Source: Acidobacteriota bacterium
Lineage (GTDB): Bacteria > Acidobacteriota > Thermoanaerobaculia > Multivoradales > JAGPDF01
Direction: 5' to 3'
Assembly (NCBI GenBank): GCA_017860005.1
Contig: JAFNAE010000003.1
Coordinates: 1 to 50,916, forward strand
DNA: 50,916 nucleotides
Numbering within the stretch: the stretch's first letter is position 1; each line of letters opens with the position of its first letter. The notes under the pieces are model-generated. The model was not told the DNA's origin and searched no databases. It was given only the letters and a program-made list of their open reading frames with translations. Of this stretch, positions 1 through 12,222 are shown piece by piece. A program made the translations under genes and the position numbers.

Positions 1-10
1 ACGAGACCCC

Positions 11-2722
<2,712 letters not shown>

Positions 2723-2738
2723 AATCCGCAGAGGTCTC

Positions 2739-3374
2739 ATGTCACGGCTCGTGCTGGCCCTCGCCGCCGTCGCGTTCGCCGCCGCTCCCGTGTTCGCGGG
2801 GAAGGTCGAGATCTCGGTGCGCGAGGACGGGGTGCGGGTGATGAAGAACGAGCCCGCCGAGGCGCGTGCGCGCCGCCTCGCGCATCGCTTCGTGGCCATT
2901 CCCGACGACCGCGTGGCCGGCCTCATCGAGCACTGGGCGTTCGAGCGCGAGCTCGATCCCCGGGTGGTGCGCGCGGTGGTCCAGGTCGAGTCCGGGTACA
3001 ACGTTCGCGCGCTCTCGAACAAGGGCGCGATGGGGCTGATGCAGCTCATGCCCGACACCGCGCGCGAGCTCAAGGTGACCGACCCCTGGAGCCCCGAGCA
3101 GAACGTGCGCGGCGGCACCGCGTATCTGAAGCGGCTGCTCGACCGGTTCGGCGACCTCGAGCTCGCGCTCGCCGCCTACAACGCCGGTCCCGAGGCGGTG
3201 CTCCAGCACTCCGGCGTGCCGCCCTACGCCGAGACCCGTGAGTACGTGCGCAAGATCCGCTGCCTGCTCGACGGCGGCTGCGAGGAGACCGACGAGCTCG
3301 ACGGTCGGCCGGTCAGGATCGAGCGCGGCCCGGACAACCGGATCCGAATCACGACCTCCGGCGCGGGCGGGTGA
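2739..3374 (+). CDS. Lytic transglycosylase (SLT domain), secreted
   Basis: In-frame ATG at 2739 of ORF 2241..3374; signal-peptide-like N-term; ESGYNVRALSNKGAMGLMQLMPDTA and AAYNAGPEAV motifs. Confidence 0.93.
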   Translation: MSRLVLALAAVAFAAAPVFAGKVEISVREDGVRVMKNEPAEARARRLAHRFVAIPDDRVAGLIEHWAFERELDPRVVRAVVQVESGYNVRALSNKGAMGLMQLMPDTARELKVTDPWSPEQNVRGGTAYLKRLLDRFGDLELALAAYNAGPEAVLQHSGVPPYAETREYVRKIRCLLDGGCEETDELDGRPVRIERGPDNRIRITTSGAGG

Positions 3375-3937
3375 AGAACCTCCCGAACATCCTCACCGTG
3401 ACCAGGATTCTCCTGGTCCCCATTCTCGTGACCGTGCTGTTCACCAAGGTAGCGGGAAAGGAGTGGTACGGGCTGGCGCTCTTCCTCGCCGCCGCGCTGA
3501 CCGATTTCCTCGACGGCTACCTCGCTCGGCGGTTCCGGCTGGTCACCAAGCTCGGCCAGCTCCTCGACCCGGCGGCCGACAAGATCCTCGTCGCCTCGGC
3601 GTTCATCTCGCTGGTCGAGCTCGACCCGAAGGTCACTCCGGCCTGGATGGTGGCGGTCATCCTGGCGCGCGAGTTCGCGGTCGGTGCGCTCCGCAACGTG
3701 GCCGCCAGCGAAGGCCAGGTCATCGCGGCGGGCTGGAGCGGCAAGACCAAGACCACGGTCCAGATCGTCGCCATCTCGCTGCTCATCATCTACAACCAGC
3801 TCGGTGAGTTCCGGCACCTCGCCCCGATCTCGCTCTGGGTGGCGATGGTGGTGACCGCGCTGTCGGGCTTCGACTACTTCCTCCGCTACCGCCGGGTCCT
3901 CGCCGGCCAGGCCGCGCCGCGAACCGCCGGGCCGTGA
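3371..3937 (+). CDS. pgsA: CDP-diacylglycerol--glycerol-3-phosphate 3-phosphatidyltransferase
   Basis: NLPNILTVTRILLVP, LTDFLDGYLARRF...GQLLDPAADKI CDP-alcohol phosphatidyltransferase signature; 4-nt overlap with upstream gene. Confidence 0.95.
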   Translation: MKNLPNILTVTRILLVPILVTVLFTKVAGKEWYGLALFLAAALTDFLDGYLARRFRLVTKLGQLLDPAADKILVASAFISLVELDPKVTPAWMVAVILAREFAVGALRNVAASEGQVIAAGWSGKTKTTVQIVAISLLIIYNQLGEFRHLAPISLWVAMVVTALSGFDYFLRYRRVLAGQAAPRTAGP

Positions 3938-6489
3938 TCCGCCGCCACTTCCTCGAGCGCCTCCTGGTGGGCGCCGGACGGAGACCGCGTGTCGTGTTCG
4001 CGGCCACCCTGGTCGTGATGGCGGTGGCGCTCGCTCTCGCGACCCGGCTCCGCTTCGACCCGGACGTGCTCAAGCTGCTGCCCGAGCGCGACGAAGCCGT
4101 CAACACCTACCGCGAGACGCTAGAGCTGTTCGGCACCGCGGACTACCTCGTCGCAGCGGTGAAGATCCCGGAGGGCGTGCCCCTCGACCCCTACGCCGAG
4201 TTCGCAGACGCGCTCGCCGAGAGGATGCAGGCGAGCGGGCTGTTCACGTCGGTCGAGCACCGGTTGGGCGAGCCCGAGGACCTCCTGCGCGAGTTCCTGC
4301 CCAGGGCGCTGCTCTTCCTCGACGTGGTCGAGCGCGAGCGCGTGTCCGCGAAGCTCACCGACGAGGCGATCGCCCGGCGTGTCGAGGAGCTCCGGCGGAC
4401 CCTCGGCACGCCGCAGTCGGTGGCGCTCAAGGACCTGCTCAAGCTCGATCCGCTCGGCCTCTCCGAGGTGTTCCTGGAGCGGCTCTCCTCCGGGCGCGGC
4501 CCGCTGGCGGTGGACTGGACCAGCGGCCGGTACCTGTCCCGCGACCACCGCATGGTGCTGGTCCTCGGCCGGCCCTCGCGCTCGCCCCAGGATCTCGCCT
4601 TCAATCACCGCCTGTTGGAGACGATGACCGCCGAGGCCGGGGCGCTCGCCGCGCGCTGGGGCGAGTTCGCACAGGGAGCCGAGCTGGCGGCGCCGGAGAC
4701 GATCTGGGCCGGGCGGTACGTGATCACGCTCCACGACGAGTCGCTGATCTGGCGCGACGTGGCCACGAACGCCCTGACCTCGATCCTGGGCGTGCTCGTG
4801 CTGTTCTGGCTCGCCTACCGGCGCGCGAGCCTCCTGGCGCTCGTCTTCTCCCCGCTCTTCTTCGGTCTGGCGATCACCTTCGGCTTCGCCTCGCTGGCAG
4901 TGGGAGTGCTCGCCTCGACCACGGCCGGCGTCGCGGCGCTGCTGGTCGGGCTCGGCGACGACTTCGTGATCGTGCTCTACGGCCGCTACGTCGCCGAGCG
5001 CCGGCGCGGCGCGTCGGTGGAAGACTCCATGCGCGCCATGGGGGGAGCCACCGCGCGCGGCGTGATACTGGGCGCGGTGACCACGGCGGCGACCTTCTAT
5101 GCCTTCCTGACCACCGACTTCACCGGTCTCTACCAGATGGGCCTGATCGTGGGCACCGGCATCCTCTTCTGCCTGCTCGCCGTGCTCCTGCTCGTGCCCG
5201 CCATGATCGGCTGGAGCGAGGAGCATCATCGCAGGCGCGAGAGCGAGCCCAGGCTCCACATCTTCGCATTCGGCATCGAGCATGTGACCCGCCAGGCGAT
5301 GCGCTGGCCGCGCGTGACCCTGGCGGTGGCGGTGGCGGTGTCGCTGGCGGCCGTGGCGGCGGCGCCCGGCCTGCGTTTCGACGACAGCGTCGAGGCGCTC
5401 AGACCGCGGGGCAACCGCGGCATCCTGGCGCAGCAGACCATCAACGAGCACTTCGGCGCCGGCTTCGACCACATGTCGCTGGTGGTCGGAGCGGCGACGC
5501 TCGACGAGACGCTGGCGCTGGCCGAGCGCGCCGCAGAGGGCGCGCGGCGCCTGACCGCGGACGGCCGGCTGGGCGGTTTCGACGCCGTGAGCTCGGTGCT
5601 GCCGCCGCTGGCGCGCCAGCGCGCAGCGCTCGACTGGCTCGAGCGCGGACGAGCGAGCGGTGCGCTCTCGGCGGAGCGCGTGCGCGCGGCCTTCGGGCGC
5701 GCGGCAGCGGCGGAGGGCCTGCGCGTGGAGCCGTTCGAACCCGGTCTGGACCTGGTGGCGCGCGCGCTCGCGCCGGCCGGACCGGTGACGATGGAGGCCG
5801 TGCTCGCCCTGCCGCAGGGCCGGCCCCTCCTGGACCGGTATCTGCGCGAGGTGCCAGGTGGCTGGAAGAGCGTAGTCAAGCTCTACAACCTGCCCGGACG
5901 GCCGAAGCGCGAGGTGCCGCAGCCGGCGGTCGACCTCGCCGACTCGCTCGGCGAGGGCGCGCGCCTGACCGGCATGAACACGCTGTCGCGCAGCCTGCGC
6001 GGCGAGATCCGCCACGACGCTTTCGTATCCGGGCTGATCGGGCTGGTGGCGGTTGCCCTGCTGCTGTGGATCGACTTCCGCTCGATCCGCGCCGCTTTCC
6101 TCGCGCTCGTGCCGCTCGGCATCGGCATTCTGTGGATGATCGGGGCGATGGTGCTCCTCGGCCTCCACCTCAACTTCATGAACATCTTCGTGATCACGAT
6201 GATCCTCGGCATCGGCGTCGACTACGGCATCCACATCATCCACCGCTTCCGCGAGGAGCGCGACCGGCCGGGAGGCAACGCCGTGCACGCGGTGGAGGAG
6301 ACCGCGCGCGGCGTGCTGCTCGCCGCGCTTACCACCGTGGTCGGCTTCGGATCGCTCGCCACCTCGCACTACCCGGGCCTGGTCTCGATGGGCCTGGTCT
6401 CGATGCTCGGCACCCTCGCCACCGCGCTGGTGGCGGTCGCCGTGGTGCCGGCCTGGCTCGCCTGGCGCCACGACCTCAGAGTCCGCTAG
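3934..6489 (+). CDS. MMPL/RND-family transporter (HpnN-like)
   Basis: 851 aa, two blocks of TM segments, GLGDDFVIVLYGRY and GIGVDYGIHIIHRF motifs; 4-nt overlap with pgsA. Confidence 0.88.
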   Translation: MIRRHFLERLLVGAGRRPRVVFAATLVVMAVALALATRLRFDPDVLKLLPERDEAVNTYRETLELFGTADYLVAAVKIPEGVPLDPYAEFADALAERMQASGLFTSVEHRLGEPEDLLREFLPRALLFLDVVERERVSAKLTDEAIARRVEELRRTLGTPQSVALKDLLKLDPLGLSEVFLERLSSGRGPLAVDWTSGRYLSRDHRMVLVLGRPSRSPQDLAFNHRLLETMTAEAGALAARWGEFAQGAELAAPETIWAGRYVITLHDESLIWRDVATNALTSILGVLVLFWLAYRRASLLALVFSPLFFGLAITFGFASLAVGVLASTTAGVAALLVGLGDDFVIVLYGRYVAERRRGASVEDSMRAMGGATARGVILGAVTTAATFYAFLTTDFTGLYQMGLIVGTGILFCLLAVLLLVPAMIGWSEEHHRRRESEPRLHIFAFGIEHVTRQAMRWPRVTLAVAVAVSLAAVAAAPGLRFDDSVEALRPRGNRGILAQQTINEHFGAGFDHMSLVVGAATLDETLALAERAAEGARRLTADGRLGGFDAVSSVLPPLARQRAALDWLERGRASGALSAERVRAAFGRAAAAEGLRVEPFEPGLDLVARALAPAGPVTMEAVLALPQGRPLLDRYLREVPGGWKSVVKLYNLPGRPKREVPQPAVDLADSLGEGARLTGMNTLSRSLRGEIRHDAFVSGLIGLVAVALLLWIDFRSIRAAFLALVPLGIGILWMIGAMVLLGLHLNFMNIFVITMILGIGVDYGIHIIHRFREERDRPGGNAVHAVEETARGVLLAALTTVVGFGSLATSHYPGLVSMGLVSMLGTLATALVAVAVVPAWLAWRHDLRVR

Positions 6490-6534
6490 CGAAGAAGAGA
6501 CCGCGCCTCGCCGTCGCGCGCGGATGCTCGATCC

Positions 6535-8994
6535 GTGAGACGAACCGCCACCACCGAATGCCGTCGACGACGCTGGCGAGAGGCGGCTCGCATCGCGGCC
6601 GTCGGGGCTGTGGCCTGCGCTCCGATTCTCCTCGCGCTGCGCGACCTCCTGCCCGATCTCGCCGCCCGCGTCGCGCCCCGCAACGCCGATGTCCGCCTCG
6701 TCGTCTTCCTCCTCGACTGGGGCGCCGAGCGGTGGTCGGCGGGGCTCGGGGGCTTCTGGGACGCGCCCTTCTTCTTCCCGACGCCCTCCACGATGACGCT
6801 GTCCGAGCACCTGCTGCTGCCCTCCGCGCTCGTGGCGCTGCTGCGCGCGGCGGGCTCCACCACCGTGGCCGGCTACAACCTGCTCCTCGTCGCGAGCTTC
6901 GCGCTCACCGCGGCGGCCGTCTACGCGCTGCTGCGCGGTGCCGTGCGCGCCCGACCGTGGTGGCTCGCGATCCTCGCCCTCGCGGTCGTGCATGCGCCCT
7001 GGCGCTGGGGCCAGCTGCCGCATCTCCAGATGCTGTGGGCGCCGGGACCGCCGCTCGCGATGCTCCTGTTCGACCGCCTTCTGCGGCGGCCGCGGCGCGG
7101 ACGGGCGTCGGCCTTCCTTCTCGCCTACGCGATCACCGTGCTCTCCGGCGGCTACCTGGCCTATTTCACGCACGCCGCACTCTTGACCACGGTCCTGCTG
7201 CGCTGCGCGCGCCGGGCCGATCGGCATCGATGGGCGGCGCGGTGGAAGCCGCTCGTCGCCACGCTCCTGCTCGGCGCCTCGCTCACCGTTTCGATCTACC
7301 AGCCGTACCTGGCGGCGAGTCGCCAGCTTCGCCTGAGCCGCAGGGCGACAGAGGTGGAAGCGCTCGGCGTACGGAGCGCGGATTGGCTCTCGCCGTCCAT
7401 TCTGAACCGGTACTCGGGGCCGGCCCTCCGATCCTGGTGGCGACCCGAGGGCGACCTCTTCCCGGGCTTCCTGCTCGGCTTCGGAACGGTCGTCGGGCTC
7501 GCCGGGCTCGCTCTCGGCCCGCGGCGGGGCCGCCGGTGCGCGCACCTGTCCGTGCTCGGACGGGCGCTCGTGGTCTCGGGCGCTGCGCTCGCCGTGCTCG
7601 AGAACGGACCGGTCTTCGCCGGTGTCGCGAAGGTCTTGCCGGGGCTCGCGGGCCTGCGCGCGCCGACGCGCCTCCACTTCTTCGTCCTGCTCGCGGCGGC
7701 GGTCCTCACCGGTCGCGCGCTGGCCACCGTGCGGCGGCGATCGGGCTCGCGTTGGGCACCGCGCATCACCGGGCTCGCCGCGCTCCTCCTGCTCGTGCCG
7801 GAGGTCTGGGTTCGGCCGCTGCCTCGCTCCGACGGGCTCGAGCCCGAGCGCGCCGGGCAGCTTCCGGCCCACGTGCGATGGCTGGGCTCTCATCCGGTTC
7901 GCGCCGTCGCGCACCTGCCGTTCGTGGACGCGCACGTCGAGGCGGCGAGGATGTGGAGGACGCGCTTTCACCGCCGACCGATCGCCAACGGGTACAGCGG
8001 CTATCTGGCGCGGTCCTTCCTCTACTTCCGCCACGAGTGCCGCGCGCCGCTGGGCGCGGTCTCGGCGCGCTGCCTGGACGCGCTCGAAGCGCTGGGCGTC
8101 TCGCACCTCGTGGTCGAAGACGCGTCGCGGGGGCTCGAACCGGGCGACCTCCGGGGGCGGCTGGCGGCGGCGCTGAGGAGGGACGCGAGGTCCCGCCTCA
8201 CCCTGGAGTTCGCCGACGACGAAGCCCTCGTCCTGGCGCTGCGGGCCAGCGACGCCCGCACGCTGCGCTCAACGACGCCGCAGCAGCAGGAGCAGGATCG
8301 GGCCGGCGACGAACCCGGCCAGGTGGGCGTACCAGGCGACGCCGCCCGCGGCCGAGCCCGGGGGCGCCAGGAGCGCACCGGTGAGCTGGAGCGCGAACCA
8401 GCCGGGGATGAAGAGGAAGGCGCGGCTGCGCAGGGGCAGGACGAGGCAGCCGACGGGGAGCACTCCGGTCAGGCGGGCGCGCGGGAAGAGCACCAGGAAG
8501 GCGCCGAGCACGCCGGCGATGGCGCCCGAGGCGCCGACCAGCGGCAGCGCCGAGCGCGGCGTGGCAGCGATCTGGGTCAGCGACGCGGCCAGCCCCGAGA
8601 GCAGGTAGAGAGCCAGGAAGCGCGCGCGCGGCAGCCGGCCCTCGACGTCGTCACCGAACACGAGCAAAAAGGCGAGATTGCCGAGCAGGTGGATCCAGCC
8701 CGCGTGCAGGAAGAGCGAGGCGAGGAGCCGGAACGGCAGCGCGAGCGGCTCGGAGAGCGCGACCACCTCGGCCGGCGAGATCGCCACGCGCGCGAGCGCG
8801 GCGCCGGCGCCGGGACCGAGCGAGAGCTCCCAGGCGAAGGCCGCGGCGTTGGCGGCGGCGAGCCCCCAGGTCGCCAGCGGCGCCCGCCGGCGCTTCTGCG
8901 CGTCGCGGATCGGGATCAAGCGCGCCGGCCGGAGCGCTCCGCGACGCGGTGGATGCGCAGCAGGTTGGTGAGCGGTCGGTCCTGGATCGGATAG
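6535..8994 (+). CDS. Polytopic membrane protein, GT-C/YfhO-like (putative); C-terminal end uncertain
   Basis: Hydrophobic N-terminal ~575 aa; frame continues without stop into low-complexity sequence antisense to the rhomboid gene, so the real 3' end is unclear. Confidence 0.6.
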   Translation: MRRTATTECRRRRWREAARIAAVGAVACAPILLALRDLLPDLAARVAPRNADVRLVVFLLDWGAERWSAGLGGFWDAPFFFPTPSTMTLSEHLLLPSALVALLRAAGSTTVAGYNLLLVASFALTAAAVYALLRGAVRARPWWLAILALAVVHAPWRWGQLPHLQMLWAPGPPLAMLLFDRLLRRPRRGRASAFLLAYAITVLSGGYLAYFTHAALLTTVLLRCARRADRHRWAARWKPLVATLLLGASLTVSIYQPYLAASRQLRLSRRATEVEALGVRSADWLSPSILNRYSGPALRSWWRPEGDLFPGFLLGFGTVVGLAGLALGPRRGRRCAHLSVLGRALVVSGAALAVLENGPVFAGVAKVLPGLAGLRAPTRLHFFVLLAAAVLTGRALATVRRRSGSRWAPRITGLAALLLLVPEVWVRPLPRSDGLEPERAGQLPAHVRWLGSHPVRAVAHLPFVDAHVEAARMWRTRFHRRPIANGYSGYLARSFLYFRHECRAPLGAVSARCLDALEALGVSHLVVEDASRGLEPGDLRGRLAAALRRDARSRLTLEFADDEALVLALRASDARTLRSTTPQQQEQDRAGDEPGQVGVPGDAARGRARGRQERTGELEREPAGDEEEGAAAQGQDEAADGEHSGQAGAREEHQEGAEHAGDGARGADQRQRRARRGSDLGQRRGQPREQVESQEARARQPALDVVTEHEQKGEIAEQVDPARVQEERGEEPERQRERLGERDHLGRRDRHARERGAGAGTERELPGEGRGVGGGEPPGRQRRPPALLRVADRDQARRPERSATRWMRSRLVSGRSWIG
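8269..8919 (-). CDS. Rhomboid family intramembrane serine protease
   Basis: FLHAGWIHLLGNLAFLLVFGDDVE, LVGASGAIAGVLGA (GxSG), AHLAGFVAG; TTG start at 8919 overlaps pyk TGA by 4 nt. Confidence 0.88.
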   Translation of the reverse strand: MIPIRDAQKRRRAPLATWGLAAANAAAFAWELSLGPGAGAALARVAISPAEVVALSEPLALPFRLLASLFLHAGWIHLLGNLAFLLVFGDDVEGRLPRARFLALYLLSGLAASLTQIAATPRSALPLVGASGAIAGVLGAFLVLFPRARLTGVLPVGCLVLPLRSRAFLFIPGWFALQLTGALLAPPGSAAGGVAWYAHLAGFVAGPILLLLLRRR

Positions 8995-10409
8995 CCCATG
9001 AGCAGGATGATGCACTCGCCGGGCCGGATCAGCCGACGGATGAGCAGCTCGCGCTCGACCACCTCGATCAGGTCGTCGCGGTGCTGGACCTCGCGCTCGA
9101 GGCGGATCGGCCGCGTCCCCCAGAGCAGCTGGATGCGGCGCGCGACGCGCTCGTCGGTGGTGAAGACGAGGGTCGGCACCACCGGCCGGTAGCGCGCCAG
9201 CCGCCGCGCCGTGAAGCCGCCCTGCGAGAAGGCCACGATGAGGCTGCCGTCCAGCTTCGAGGCCGCGTGCACCGCGGCGTCGGCGACCACGTCCGCGATC
9301 TCGATCGCGCCGCCCGCCGCCAGGGCCTCGGGATCGCGTCGCGAGGATGCGGCGAGCTCGTCCGCGGCGGGCGCGGGCTCGGACGGCCGGGCGCCGTCGG
9401 CGAGCTGCTTGAGCCGGTACGATTCGGCCTCGACCACGATCCGGGCCATGGTGCGCACGGCTTCGACGGGGAATCGCCCGGCGGCGGTTTCGCCGGACAG
9501 CATGAGCGCGTCGGCGCCGTCGAAGACCGCGTTGGCGACGTCGGAGGTCTCGGCGCGCGTGGGCCGCGGCTGGGCGATCATCGACTCCAGCATCTGCGTG
9601 GCGACGATCACCGGCTTGCCCGCCCGGCGTCCGGCGGCGATGATGCGCTTCTGCAGCACCGGCACCTGGTGGAGCGGCACCTCGACGCCGAGGTCGCCGC
9701 GCGCCACCATCACCGCGTCCGCCGATGCCACGATCTCGTCGATGTGCTCGACCGCGACCGCCCGTTCGAGCTTGGCGACGAGCGGGATGTCGTCGCCCAG
9801 CGCGCGCACCGCCGCGCGCAGCGCCTCGACGTCGCGCGCGCGCCCGATGTAGCTGCCCGCCAGGTAGTCGGCGCGCTCGGCGACCGCGAAGGCGAGATCG
9901 GCGCGGTCCTTGGCGGAGATCGTGAACGGGATGCTCGAGTCGGGGAGGTTGATGCCCTTGCGCGTCGAGACCGAGCCGCCGTCGACCACGCGCGCGGTCA
10001 CCCGGCGCGCCGACTTGGCGAGCACCTGCAGGGCGACCAGCCCGTCCGCGATGAGCACCCGTTCGCCCTGCTGGAGATGGCGCAGGAACCCGGGGTCGTC
10101 GACCGGGAGATCGACCTCGCCGGGGTCCGCCCCCAGCGTGACGCGCTCGCCGCGGCGCAGGAGGCGGGGCTCCGCGAGCGCGCCCAGGCGGAAGCGCGGG
10201 CCCATGAGGTCGAGCAGCACGGGGACGTGCTTGCCGAGCTCGGCGGAGACGCGGCGGATGGTCTCGATCGTGCGCCGGTGCCCGGGGTGGTCGCCGTGCG
10301 ACATGTTGAGCCGGAGCACGTCGGCGCCGGCCCGCAGCAGGCGGGCCAGGACCACCTCGTCGGACGAGGCGGGGCCGACCGTCGCGACGATCTTCGCGCG
10401 TCTCTCCAT
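8916..10409 (-). CDS. pyk: Pyruvate kinase
   Basis: RRAKIVATVGPASS, LRLNMSHGDH, VMVARGDLGVEVP, ATQMLESMI, DVANAVFDGADALMLSGETAAG. Confidence 0.97.
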   Translation of the reverse strand: MERRAKIVATVGPASSDEVVLARLLRAGADVLRLNMSHGDHPGHRRTIETIRRVSAELGKHVPVLLDLMGPRFRLGALAEPRLLRRGERVTLGADPGEVDLPVDDPGFLRHLQQGERVLIADGLVALQVLAKSARRVTARVVDGGSVSTRKGINLPDSSIPFTISAKDRADLAFAVAERADYLAGSYIGRARDVEALRAAVRALGDDIPLVAKLERAVAVEHIDEIVASADAVMVARGDLGVEVPLHQVPVLQKRIIAAGRRAGKPVIVATQMLESMIAQPRPTRAETSDVANAVFDGADALMLSGETAAGRFPVEAVRTMARIVVEAESYRLKQLADGARPSEPAPAADELAASSRRDPEALAAGGAIEIADVVADAAVHAASKLDGSLIVAFSQGGFTARRLARYRPVVPTLVFTTDERVARRIQLLWGTRPIRLEREVQHRDDLIEVVERELLIRRLIRPGECIILLMGYPIQDRPLTNLLRIHRVAERSGRRA

Positions 10410-10433
10410 GGGGCCCCTGACAATACGGGAAAT

Positions 10434-10514
10434 CCGGTGTCAGAGCACCGGTTTCCGCTTCGCTCGCCCGCGGGGAGACCGGTCGGCGTCGAGAAACCGG
10501 TGCTCTGACACCGG
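10434..10514. repeat. Perfect 22-bp inverted repeat with internally palindromic arms (10434-10455 and 10493-10514, 37-nt spacer)
   Basis: ccggtgtcagagcaccggtttc ... gaaaccggtgctctgacaccgg; each arm also folds as CCGGTG-N6-CACCGG. Confidence 0.95.
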
Positions 10515-10538
10515 TTTTTCGGTAGGCTCGCGGGCCGG

Positions 10539-11861
10539 ATGTTCGAGGGGCTGAGCGAGAAGTTCCAGGAGGTCTTCCGCCGACTCCGCGGCGAGGGGCG
10601 GATCACGCCGGAAGACCTCTCCTCTGCGCTGAAGCAGATCCGCCTCGCGTTGCTCGAGGCGGACGTCCACTTCCGCGTGGTCAAGGAGCTGCTCGCGCGC
10701 GTCGAGGCGCGCGCGCTGGGCGAGAAGGTGCTGGAGAGCCTGTCGCCGGCCCAGCAGGTGATCGCGATCGTGCGCGACGAGATGGCGGCGACGCTGGGTG
10801 GGGAGGATGCCCGCGAGCTGCGGCTCGACGGCGCTCCGGCGGTGGTGCTGCTGTGCGGACTCCAGGGTTCGGGCAAGACCACCACGGCGGGCAAGCTCGG
10901 CCGGCGCCTGGCCGGTCGCGGCAGGTACCCCCTGCTGGTGGCGGCCGACCTCCAGCGCGCGGCCGCGGTCGAGCAGCTGGTCCAGGTCGGCCGTGCCGTC
11001 GAGCTGCCCGTCCTGGTGCCCGACGAGGGCGAGCCGGTGGTGGAGCTCGCCCGTCGCTCCCTGCGCGAGGCGCGCGAGCGGGGCCGCGACGTGGTCCTGA
11101 TCGACACCGCCGGACGCCTCCACGTCGACCAGGCGCTGATGGCCGAGATCCGGGCCGTGGCCGACGCCGTGACCCCGGACGAGATCCTCTACGTCGCCGA
11201 CGCGATGACCGGGCAGGACGCCGTGCGCAGCGCCCAGGAGTTCGCGCGCGTACTGCCCCTGACCGGGGTGCTGCTGACCAAGCTCGACGGCGACGCGCGC
11301 GGCGGCGCGGCGCTCTCGGTGCGCGAGGTCACGAAGGTCCCGATCCGCTTCGCCGGCGTGGGCGAGAAGCCGGAGGATCTCGAGCTCTTCTCGCCGGCGC
11401 GTATGGCCTCGCGCATCCTGGGCATGGGCGACGTGCTGGCCCTGATCGAGAAGGCCCAGCAGGCGGTCGACGCGCAGGAGGCGGAACGGCTGGCCGAGCG
11501 GCTGACCAAGAGCGAGTTCACGCTCGAGGACCTGCGCGACCAGCTCAAGGCGGTGCGCCGGATGGGACCCCTGCGCGGGGTGCTCGACGCGCTGCCCCGC
11601 GTCGGCCCGATGAAGGGCCTCGACAAGCTCGGCGACGTCGACGAGAAGCGGGTGGTGCGCACCGCCGCGATCATCGACTCGATGACCCCCCAGGAGCGGC
11701 GCGCGCCCGGGATCCTGAACGCCGGGCGCAAGCGTCGCATCGCGCGGGGCTCGGGCACCAGCGTGCAGGAGGTCAACCAGCTGCTCAAGCAGTACCTGCA
11801 GATGCGCAAGCTGATGAAGGGCTTGCGCGGCGGCTGGCTGCGCAAGGCCTTCGGCCGCTGA
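10539..11861 (+). CDS. ffh: Signal recognition particle protein Ffh
   Basis: GLQGSGKTTTAGKLG, DTAGRLHVDQALM, TKLDGDARGGAALSV; M-domain C-terminus. Confidence 0.98.
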   Translation: MFEGLSEKFQEVFRRLRGEGRITPEDLSSALKQIRLALLEADVHFRVVKELLARVEARALGEKVLESLSPAQQVIAIVRDEMAATLGGEDARELRLDGAPAVVLLCGLQGSGKTTTAGKLGRRLAGRGRYPLLVAADLQRAAAVEQLVQVGRAVELPVLVPDEGEPVVELARRSLREARERGRDVVLIDTAGRLHVDQALMAEIRAVADAVTPDEILYVADAMTGQDAVRSAQEFARVLPLTGVLLTKLDGDARGGAALSVREVTKVPIRFAGVGEKPEDLELFSPARMASRILGMGDVLALIEKAQQAVDAQEAERLAERLTKSEFTLEDLRDQLKAVRRMGPLRGVLDALPRVGPMKGLDKLGDVDEKRVVRTAAIIDSMTPQERRAPGILNAGRKRRIARGSGTSVQEVNQLLKQYLQMRKLMKGLRGGWLRKAFGR

Positions 11862-11975
11862 GACTTGCGCCGGGGGACGGACCCCGGGCGCTGTGGTAGA
11901 GTGCCGCCCTCAGCGCCCGCCCCGGAAAGGCCGCGCCGGCGGGATCGAAACCGTAACCGAAAGGGAAGCGAAGCG

Positions 11976-12218
11976 ATGCTGAAGATTCGGCTCCGCCGGA
12001 TGGGGACCACCAACCGGCCGTTCTACCGCGTGGTCGTCTCCGACTCGCGCCGCGCGACGAGCGCCTCGGCGGTCGAGGAGATCGGCTTCTACGATCCCCG
12101 CCAGACGCCGCCCCGGGTCGAGATCGACCGCGCGCGGGTCGAGTACTGGGTGGGGAAGGGCGCCCAGCTCTCGGACACCGTGCGCCAGCTGGTCGGTCGC
12201 AAGGCGGCGGCGAACTGA
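11976..12218 (+). CDS. rpsP: 30S ribosomal protein S16
   Basis: MLKIRLRRMGTTNRPFYRVVVSDSR...EEIGFYDP; ATG at 11976. Confidence 0.97.
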   Translation: MLKIRLRRMGTTNRPFYRVVVSDSRRATSASAVEEIGFYDPRQTPPRVEIDRARVEYWVGKGAQLSDTVRQLVGRKAAAN

Positions 12219-12222
12219 CGCC

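Noticed and set aside
4120-8106. 1328-aa minus-strand ORF
   Set aside because: Antisense to the MMPL and membrane-protein genes; Arg/Glu/Gln/His-rich low-complexity translation typical of spurious open frames in high-GC DNA.
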